DNA from: Thermoplasmata archaeon | GTDB lineage: Archaea; Thermoplasmatota; Thermoplasmata; Thermoplasmatales; Thermoplasmataceae | DNA length: 5,042 nt | Assembly (NCBI GenBank): GCA_021811525.1 | Contig: JAJZOK010000096.1 | Location: 1-5,042, forward strand | Direction of reading: 5' to 3' | Part shown: one piece after another, positions 1-5,042 of the stretch | Layout of the letters: every line of letters begins with the position of its first letter | Position numbering within the stretch: the stretch's first letter is position 1 | The notes under the pieces: model-generated | The model's database searches: none | Told to the model about the DNA's origin: nothing | What the model saw: only the letters and a program-made list of their open reading frames with translations | Program-made: the position numbers and the translations under genes

Positions 1-334
1 CCTTTGCACCTATGTATGATACGACAGTTCTGAGGGCGGACATCGGGTGTGCCTTTTTGGCAATTTCCTGGATAAGGTCGAGTTCATCCTTCTGCAGGAC
101 CTGATGTTTCTTCAGCCTTGAATTGAAGTCTTCATACTGCTTTTTTGTTGGAAGATCGCCATATAGAAGTAGGTATGAGACTTCTTCAAAATTAGACTGC
201 TCCACAAGGGTTCCAATGTCGAATCCCCTGTACACAAGTCTTCCTTCAACGCCATCGACAAAGCCAATCTTTGTCTCGGCAGCAATTACGCCTTCAAGTC
301 CTCTTGAAAATTGAACTTCATGTGTTTCAGTCAT
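1..334 (-). CDS. Citrate synthase family protein (citrate or 2-methylcitrate synthase), N-terminal part only
   Basis: This is the first 111 codons of a citrate synthase family enzyme, read from an ATG at 334-332 and still open at the window edge. Such enzymes condense acetyl-CoA (or propionyl-CoA in 2-methylcitrate synthases) with oxaloacetate in the cytoplasm. The visible N-terminus carries several family hallmarks: GLEGVIAAETKIGFVDG (residues 12-28), YRGFDI (35-40), YLLLYGDLPT (54-63) and HPMSALRTVVSYIGA (96-110), the last matching the conserved HPM-x-x-LRT-x-VS stretch. Family members are usually about 370-390 residues, so roughly 270 residues, including the catalytic His and Asp region, lie outside the window. 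The start is well fixed: the frame has no other start codon before an upstream stop at 367-365. No convincing Shine-Dalgarno precedes it, so the mRNA may have a very short leader. The visible part cannot separate citrate from 2-methylcitrate synthase. Family assignment is confident; substrate is not. Confidence 0.9.
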   Translation of the reverse strand, partial: MTETHEVQFSRGLEGVIAAETKIGFVDGVEGRLVYRGFDIGTLVEQSNFEEVSYLLLYGDLPTKKQYEDFNSRLKKHQVLQKDELDLIQEIAKKAHPMSALRTVVSYIGAK

Positions 335-349
335 AAAATACGCCTGTTT

Positions 350-360
350 GTCTAGGAGAC
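350..360. repeat. Small inverted repeat in the citrate synthase leader
   Basis: GTCTAGGAGAC is a perfect 4-bp inverted repeat (GTCT/AGAC) around a 3-bp centre, 16 bases upstream of the citrate synthase start and overlapping the likely transcription start zone. It could be a small operator half-site, but it is short enough to be chance. No second copy was seen in the gap, although a related 5-bp element (TAGAC at 381-385) could pair with its left arm. Confidence 0.15.
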
Positions 361-369
361 CTTCTCAGC

Positions 370-377
370 TAATTAAT
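370..377 (-). promoter_or_regulatory. Possible TATA box for the citrate synthase gene
   Basis: On the minus strand this reads ATTAATTA and lies 36-43 bases upstream of the citrate synthase ATG. Archaeal TATA boxes usually sit about 26 bases before the transcription start, so this would give a leader of roughly 10-15 bases. That fits the lack of a clear ribosome binding site. The gap is AT-rich throughout, so such a match can arise by chance. The placement is an inference. Confidence 0.25.
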
Positions 378-440
378 GTTTAGACTTTTTTTATTGGGCC
401 ATATTTTGAAAAAATCTCCAGTCCCATAGGATTTCAAGAA

Positions 441-459
441 AATATTTGATAAAAATATT
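441..459 (-). terminator. AT-rich hairpin downstream of the sedolisin gene, possible terminator
   Basis: A perfect 7-bp inverted repeat (AATATTT / AAATATT) with a 5-base loop lies 21-39 bases beyond the sedolisin stop codon. In the direction of transcription it includes two T-rich runs (ATTTTTATC and then ATTTTC). Archaeal termination commonly depends on such T-rich tracts, with or without a hairpin. All pairs in this stem are A-T, so the hairpin would be weak, particularly in a warm-living host. The T tracts are the better argument. Its position between two same-strand genes fits separating the sedolisin transcript from the citrate synthase gene. Confidence 0.35.
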
Positions 460-480
460 GTGGGGTATCCGCCACTGGCA

Positions 481-3429
481 CTACTTCTTCCTCAGCAGTG
501 CAAAGCCGATGCCCAGCACGGCAAATCCCACGATGAACAGAGCACCGTAAAATGCATAGTACTCAAGGTTGATCGGCTGCGACCCAGCAGTAAGGTTGAC
601 AGTCATATTGGAACCAGAAACTGTGACGTTGCCGTTGTAATTTATGTTCTGTCCACCATTGAAATAATAGGCATAGAAATTGTATGTTCCATTCTGCAGT
701 TCAACTGTAATAGTGTTGCTTGAGTTGGAAACGTTGTAGGTGGAGATCAGGAGATTCCAGCTCTTGCCTGAAGGAAGCCCTGAAAGGTTAAAAGTCACGA
801 AATATCCGTATCCGAAAGTCAAGTAGAACGTCCTGTTTGTCCCATCTGTATTCATGGTCAGTGTTGTGTAGTTGCCTATATATGCCCCCGATGCTGGCAC
901 CTTGAACGTGTGCTCCCCACCTGGCATAGAGAAATTCAGGTAAGTGCTTGTCGATTCCTGAGTAATGTTGTTGGTCTTGACCATCCAGTTCTGGCCACTG
1001 GGCAGCCCGGTCTCTACAAAGGAGACATTGAAAATTCCGAGGGTGAAGTTCACTTTCACCGTTTGTGGAGAGGCCCCCACTTTAAAGGCCCCGCTTGATC
1101 CGTAATAGTTTGGGTCCCCGGAATGCACGGTGTAGTGGTGTGTCCCGCTGGGAAAAAGCAAAGAAATCTGGTTTGAGAAAGTGGCTCTGGTGTAATTCCA
1201 TGACTGGATGTACCATGAGGTCCCCGCAGGTAGCTTGCTTTCGGAGAAAGTGACAGTATATCCGGTGACAAAAACAAGGTTTCTGTTCACAGATGAACCA
1301 CTCACTGTAACATTACCGCCCGTGGGTTCCGCTACCTTGTTCCCGATGTTCTGAACCTGGAAATTGTAGGTGCCGTTAATGAGGCTCACATTGAGGTAGC
1401 TCCCAGTGGAGTTGAACTCAACGCCATTGACCTGGACATACCACTGGGTGTTGGAAGCTAGGCCGGTTTCCAAGAAAGACACATTGTATGCATTCTGGGA
1501 GAGGTCTGTTACTATATTGTATGCATTCATTGAACCCATGCCCGTGACAAGGTCGTATCCCTTGAGGGCGCCGTAAACCATATTGTGCCCTGACGTAACA
1601 TCAAAAAATGGCGTCAGATAGGGCTTATTGAGCGAGTTTCCGTACTGCTGAGTGCCGAGGAAGTAGAGATAGGGGTCTATGAATCCCAGATTGCCGAGAT
1701 GTTCATTCGCCCTGTATGCATTCATTTCAGCGATAATGCCTGCCGAGACAGGAGCTGATATGCTGGTTCCTGAGACCACATAATAATTGCCTGCAGAAGT
1801 GTTGGAAAAATAGATGATTGTATTATTGGCAATGGCTGAAATGTCAGGGACCGCCCTTCCTGCCCCTTTGATGACGCTGTTTGCCTGAGAATCCAGTTGC
1901 CAGATTGGCTCTGTGTAAAGGCTGCTTATGCCTCCAACGGTGCCCAGTGTCGCTGATGAAAACTGTGGGGCTGGCTCATACCATGCCTGCTGGCTTACCA
2001 TGGACAGGAAAGAACTGCTTCCCTGGTTTGCGTTCACAGAAATATTCGTCCCACCAACAGCGACGACACCATATGAGTTGTATGCAGCTGTGGAGGGAAA
2101 TTGCACATACTCAGTGTTACTGACGCTCTTGGCGCTGTTGAAGTCGTTCCCACTGTCCCCGGTGCTCGCAAGAACCGTAATGCCCCTTGCCTGGCACTCT
2201 TTAAGAAGCTGGTTCCACTGGGTTACAACGGTATCATTTGAACCCCACGAATTCGAGATCACAGACACATTGTCCAGGCCTGAGTACTGAGACGGTGGGC
2301 TGAGGACCTCTTCGAAGGCAAGTGTTACATCTGAAAGCGTGCTGTTCTGTCCATATGCGTTGTATATAGATGCTCCTGGCGCAAGGCTGCCTGCCATTTC
2401 CAGATCCAGGGTGTTTTCCACAACGGCACCTGAAGTATCATTCTGGGCGGAAGTGCCAGGGGCCACTGCACCTGATACAGGGACTCCATAAACCTTGGGA
2501 AGTGGTTCCCCCGTGGACGCTAGGGTTTTGTTGAAATAATAAGACAGGTCTGAAGGGTTGTATGGGCCAGTGTAAATTGTCTTTCCGCCTGATTTGTAGG
2601 AACCTCCCCAGAGCAGCGTCGCTATGACTTCGTTCCTGGGAAGCACCTTGTTCAGCAGAGGAGTCTCATTGTAAGCCGGCTGCAGTTGTGAACCATAAAA
2701 GAACTGTATTCCCTTCGGGGCGTTCACCTTGGGATAGCTGTATGAGTTTGTCAGGGCAGGTTTCCCTGTGATATTTGCCGGATAAGGGCTGAATTGCTTG
2801 AGCCCGGCAATGTTCAGGTTGAGCGCAGTGTCACTGTACTGGCTGTTTAGCCCTATCACGGTATTAACTGATGTTGAGAGCCATGAAGGGACCATGGGCA
2901 GTGAATTTGGTGCAAAAAATGGAACGGCACCGTTGCTGTATCCCGTTATGTTGGTGTGGAATGCCCTTGAGAAGTTTGCAGCGGAACCTGTGAGCGCCAG
3001 GACAAGCCTGTTTGGGAATTTCTCATTGATGTTCAAACCGTACTGGCTGAAATATGAAATGGATGATGAATAGGTTGACTCGGATGGGTCATAAAGGCTG
3101 TTGAACTGTGGGGCTGTAAGATAATGCTGGAATTGGCTGCTGGCAGGATTGGAAAGGTTATTCAGTAGTGAGTTCAGGGAATTCTGGTTGCTGAAGTTGA
3201 ATATAATGTCCACCCCCATGTTTCCTGTGTATGCGCTCGAATTGAAATCGGTGGTGCCACCCAGGGAAGGTACTGGATTCAGTGAATAAACTGTGTCATG
3301 ACCCTTCGATAAGATATTTGTCGAGTTTCCGGTTTCATGGCTGCCGGCAAAATCTACAGCGAGTATTGACAGGATTACTATCAGGGCGACTATAACTGCG
3401 AACTTTCGATCCTTATGCCCCATGGTCAT
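481..3429 (-). CDS. Secreted, membrane-anchored sedolisin (S53 acid serine peptidase) with four C-terminal repeats
   Basis: This 982-residue protein is predicted to be an extracellular acid endopeptidase of the sedolisin/kumamolisin family. Residues 9-28 form a hydrophobic signal peptide or anchor after a basic GHKDRK stretch. Residues about 68-200 match the pro-kumamolisin activation domain, and about 240-645 form the catalytic domain. The expected catalytic set is present: E338 and D342 in ENTLD, the oxyanion D425 in TGDSG, and the nucleophile S556 in SGTS. D610-V611 and G624/D626 in GYD match the C-terminal calcium site. Four 76-residue repeats follow (648-951), then a transmembrane segment at about 959-979 ending RKK. 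So the enzyme probably stands outside the cell on a stalk, tethered at the C-terminus. By hand count it has about 35 N-x-S/T sequons and a single cysteine (C412), as in heavily glycosylated archaeal surface proteins. ATG at 3429 is chosen; ATG at 3423 would remove only two residues. It lies 63 bp after the ligase-like gene. Family call is firm; substrate is unknown. Confidence 0.93.
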   Translation of the reverse strand: MTMGHKDRKFAVIVALIVILSILAVDFAGSHETGNSTNILSKGHDTVYSLNPVPSLGGTTDFNSSAYTGNMGVDIIFNFSNQNSLNSLLNNLSNPASSQFQHYLTAPQFNSLYDPSESTYSSSISYFSQYGLNINEKFPNRLVLALTGSAANFSRAFHTNITGYSNGAVPFFAPNSLPMVPSWLSTSVNTVIGLNSQYSDTALNLNIAGLKQFSPYPANITGKPALTNSYSYPKVNAPKGIQFFYGSQLQPAYNETPLLNKVLPRNEVIATLLWGGSYKSGGKTIYTGPYNPSDLSYYFNKTLASTGEPLPKVYGVPVSGAVAPGTSAQNDTSGAVVENTLDLEMAGSLAPGASIYNAYGQNSTLSDVTLAFEEVLSPPSQYSGLDNVSVISNSWGSNDTVVTQWNQLLKECQARGITVLASTGDSGNDFNSAKSVSNTEYVQFPSTAAYNSYGVVAVGGTNISVNANQGSSSFLSMVSQQAWYEPAPQFSSATLGTVGGISSLYTEPIWQLDSQANSVIKGAGRAVPDISAIANNTIIYFSNTSAGNYYVVSGTSISAPVSAGIIAEMNAYRANEHLGNLGFIDPYLYFLGTQQYGNSLNKPYLTPFFDVTSGHNMVYGALKGYDLVTGMGSMNAYNIVTDLSQNAYNVSFLETGLASNTQWYVQVNGVEFNSTGSYLNVSLINGTYNFQVQNIGNKVAEPTGGNVTVSGSSVNRNLVFVTGYTVTFSESKLPAGTSWYIQSWNYTRATFSNQISLLFPSGTHHYTVHSGDPNYYGSSGAFKVGASPQTVKVNFTLGIFNVSFVETGLPSGQNWMVKTNNITQESTSTYLNFSMPGGEHTFKVPASGAYIGNYTTLTMNTDGTNRTFYLTFGYGYFVTFNLSGLPSGKSWNLLISTYNVSNSSNTITVELQNGTYNFYAYYFNGGQNINYNGNVTVSGSNMTVNLTAGSQPINLEYYAFYGALFIVGFAVLGIGFALLRKK
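577..1488 (-). repeat. Four tandem 76-residue repeats in the sedolisin stalk
   Basis: Inside the sedolisin gene, four protein repeats begin at residues 648, 724, 800 and 876, exactly 76 residues (228 bp) apart. Each opens with an aromatic-x-V-[ST]-F strand. The invariant Trp falls at offset 15 in every copy (W663, W739, W815, W891), and the G/K-L-P/A turn at offsets 8-10. An N-V-T-V-S-G-S stretch sits at offset 58 in copies 1 and 4. The pattern suggests small beta-sandwich modules forming a rigid spacer between enzyme and membrane. Similar Y-x-V-x-F-x-E-x-G-L-P-x-G modules are known, from memory, in other acidophilic archaeal surface proteins. The copies are clearly diverged, so the duplication looks old. 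Function as a stalk or binding region is inferred. Confidence 0.85.
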
Positions 3430-3452
3430 ATTTTCTTCAGGTAATATGATTG

Positions 3453-3464
3453 AAAAACCTTTTC
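3453..3464 (-). promoter_or_regulatory. Weak candidate promoter element for the sedolisin gene
   Basis: On the minus strand this reads GAAAAGGTTTTT, covering positions -35 to -24 from the sedolisin ATG. That is where a BRE plus TATA element should sit for a leaderless transcript beginning at or near the ATG. The T-rich part is not a good TATA consensus. The alternative is read-through from the ligase-like gene 63 bp upstream, since no clear terminator is seen in the gap. No Shine-Dalgarno precedes the ATG, which mildly favours a leaderless start. Confidence 0.2.
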
Positions 3465-3492
3465 ATTGTCCCTTATTGCATCAGAAGGAATT

Positions 3493-5042
3493 TCATTTTG
3501 CGGTTGGATTGGCTTCCTGCCTGCGGTGTTCATCAATTATCTGCATCTTTAGTACCTTCCCGGACATGCTCTTTGGCAGTTCTTTCCGAAATTCTATCTT
3601 CCGGGGCACCTTGAATTTGGAGAGTGATTTCCTGCATGCCTGCATAATCCTAGAGTCAAGTCCGTCTACCTCGCTTTCTGATGACACCACAGCGAGGATG
3701 TATTCATTTCCCGTATCCTCGGTTACGCCTACTACGGCGACTTCCTTAACTCCATCGACCCCTTCAATAACTTTTTCTATCTCATGGGAACTCACCATTA
3801 TTCCATGGGATGTGATTGCTTCCCTCACTCTCCCCTCAATATGGTAAAGACCACCCTCATCAATGCTCGCAAGATCGCCCGAATCAAAGTATCCATCCAG
3901 GAAGTACTGGCTGTTGTCAGGCAATACAGGGGCAATTGAAGTAAAAAGGCCTGGGCCCTTCAGGTATAACTCGCCGATTGCAGGAGGAGATGCCTCTCGG
4001 TGTGACTTTTCCTCTATTAACTTTGCCTGCACGTTTGGAATAGGGATGCCGGGGCTTCCCGGTTTCTGTTTTGCCCTGTCGATTAGCTGCATATGGGTGA
4101 CTCCAAGCATCTCTGGCACCCCATAATATTCCAGGACCCTTGTGCCATATATTTTCTCTATTTCCTGGCGTACTTCCCTGTTGAGAAGATATGTTTCTGT
4201 TATGATCCCCTTAAGGCTTTTGATTGCCATGTTCGGGATTCTCTCTTCGAGAATCTCACTGAGGTCCCATGGGGAAGCGAGCATGTATTCGCAGTCGTAA
4301 AGGCTGCTCATGAAGAATGTCATGTAATAATCCTCCCTTGTGACAGGTGTGAGCACAGTACCTCCCATGAGAATTGGGAGGGTAACAGTAAACTGGAAGG
4401 AAGCAGGCAAAAAGGGTGGCAGGAAGGAAGCAATCTTGAACCTGCCTTTGGCCTGTGGCATGGCTTTGGATATGGAAGACGCAGATTCCAGAAGATTTGA
4501 GGCTGTGAAAAACATTGCCTGAAGGCCTCCTGATCTGGAGGCAGAGATGAGCCCGACAGAGATATCCTTTTCAGGATCAATGAAGGTGCCCTCTCCCTTT
4601 GCTTCATAGATCAGGTCTGTAAACCTGAACACATTCAGCTCCTTGGAAATTCCGGAAGCAGACTTTCCCAGGGACTTTGCAGTGAAGGCAACGGATTTTT
4701 CAAACGGGAGGAAGTCCTGAAGCCTCACAAGAACAACGGATTCAATGCCCTGACCATGATCAATCACCAGCCCGGTAGTGTTGAGGCACACCACGGACTT
4801 CAACTTGAGCAGCCCCATGATGTTATGCAGTTCGTAAGTCTTGATGTCGGGGTCCAGAGGGATTGCAACTCCGCCTATTTTCTGCAGGGCAAGGAATGTG
4901 ATAAAAAACTGTGGTGAAAGTGGCAGGCAGATTGCAACTGAATCTCCCTTGGAGATATTCAGCCTGGATTTCAGTGACTCTGCCATGGAATCAACCATTG
5001 AAAGCAATGAGTAATATGACACGTGTTTTCCGTGGAAGATGA
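3493..5042 (-). CDS. AMP-forming acyl-CoA synthetase/ligase-like protein with degenerate ATP-binding motifs, 5' end missing
   Basis: This belongs to the ANL adenylating family (acyl-CoA synthetases, luciferases, NRPS adenylation domains), which activate carboxylic acids with ATP and usually pass them to CoA. Residue numbers here count the GTG at 5022 as 1. The frame stays open to the window edge and the six extra codons read IFHGKH, joining HVSYYSLLSMVDSMAESL as in the usual family N-terminus. The gene therefore starts outside the window, probably some 20-40 residues upstream, and GTG 5022 is internal. Conserved features are YYGVPE (299-304, motif A5 with its Glu), GIPIPN (325-330), GELYLKGPG (350-358), FDSGD with D383 (A7), GR at 397-398 (A8), and PKSMSGKVLK with catalytic-type K489 (A10). 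By contrast, the A3 phosphate-binding loop, normally SGTTGxPKG, reads SRSGGLQAM (162-170). The usual GGAPL stretch reads TETYLL (275-280). The flanks align in frame, so this is divergence rather than a frameshift. Activity and substrate are uncertain. Confidence 0.85.
   Translation of the reverse strand, partial: IFHGKHVSYYSLLSMVDSMAESLKSRLNISKGDSVAICLPLSPQFFITFLALQKIGGVAIPLDPDIKTYELHNIMGLLKLKSVVCLNTTGLVIDHGQGIESVVLVRLQDFLPFEKSVAFTAKSLGKSASGISKELNVFRFTDLIYEAKGEGTFIDPEKDISVGLISASRSGGLQAMFFTASNLLESASSISKAMPQAKGRFKIASFLPPFLPASFQFTVTLPILMGGTVLTPVTREDYYMTFFMSSLYDCEYMLASPWDLSEILEERIPNMAIKSLKGIITETYLLNREVRQEIEKIYGTRVLEYYGVPEMLGVTHMQLIDRAKQKPGSPGIPIPNVQAKLIEEKSHREASPPAIGELYLKGPGLFTSIAPVLPDNSQYFLDGYFDSGDLASIDEGGLYHIEGRVREAITSHGIMVSSHEIEKVIEGVDGVKEVAVVGVTEDTGNEYILAVVSSESEVDGLDSRIMQACRKSLSKFKVPRKIEFRKELPKSMSGKVLKMQIIDEHRRQEANPTAK

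Noticed and set aside
386..392. Run of seven T on the plus strand as a terminator
   Set aside because: All genes here are transcribed from the minus strand, where this is a poly-A run. No plus-strand gene ends near it.
1928..2290. Plus-strand open frame of 120 codons opposite the sedolisin catalytic domain
   Set aside because: It is antisense to the conserved S53 core (around the GDSG and FPSTAAY regions), with composition typical of a reverse frame and no family resemblance.
481..3429. Sedolisin gene as a subtilisin (S8) or thermopsin
   Set aside because: The SGTS motif occurs in both S8 and S53, but the E-x-x-x-D pair, the oxyanion Asp in GDSG, the pro-kumamolisin domain and the C-terminal calcium site fix it as S53. 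The resemblance to thermopsin-like proteins, if any, is limited to the accessory repeats.
3422..3847. Plus-strand open frame of 141 codons opposite the ligase-like gene's 3' end
   Set aside because: It lies antisense to well-conserved ANL C-terminal motifs, has no recognisable domain and no plausible start context. It is a shadow frame.
4320..4607. Minus-strand 95-codon frame overlapping the ligase-like gene
   Set aside because: It is an out-of-frame reading of the same strand, rich in Pro, Ser and Leu. The main frame here aligns to the family on both sides of A3, so no alternative gene or frameshift is needed.
1..5042. CRISPR array, tRNA/rRNA, insertion sequence or phage genes
   Set aside because: No short direct repeats with spacers, tRNA-like cloverleaf, transposase motifs or terminal inverted repeats were seen by eye. 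The only extended repeats are the protein-level modules of the sedolisin.

Overview
The window most likely comes from an archaeon of the Thermoplasmata, or a similar acid-loving lineage. The best clue is the central gene. It encodes a large secreted sedolisin (peptidase family S53, acid-active serine peptidases) with a C-terminal membrane anchor, many N-glycosylation sequons, and tandem repeats opening with a Y-x-V-x-F-x-E-x-G-L-P-x-G-x-x-W pattern. From memory, that pattern recurs in surface proteins of Thermoplasmata and other acidophilic archaea. No gene start shows a clear Shine-Dalgarno sequence, which also fits. Genus or species cannot be assigned from this window.

Layout: three protein genes, all on the minus strand, so transcription runs from high to low coordinates. 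(1) 3493-5042 is an AMP-forming acyl-CoA synthetase/ligase-like protein, cut by the window edge at its N-terminus. Its C-terminal half is orthodox, but its ATP phosphate-binding loop is badly degenerate. (2) After a 63-bp gap, 481-3429 is the 982-residue sedolisin: signal anchor, pro-domain, catalytic domain with all expected catalytic residues, four repeats spaced exactly 76 residues apart, and a C-terminal transmembrane segment. (3) After a 146-bp AT-rich gap, 1-334 is the N-terminal third of a citrate synthase family enzyme, cut by the other window edge.

The 146-bp gap holds an AT-rich hairpin that could end sedolisin transcription, plus a possible TATA element for the citrate synthase gene. 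The plus strand carries only shadow reading frames opposite these genes.

The genes do not form an evident pathway. The sedolisin probably digests extracellular protein at low pH. Citrate synthase is central carbon metabolism. The ligase-like protein would be expected to activate a carboxylic acid, but its damaged nucleotide-binding motifs make that uncertain. No mobile element, CRISPR array, RNA gene or defence system is visible. The two observations most worth following are the degenerate adenylation motifs and the exactly periodic stalk of the peptidase.
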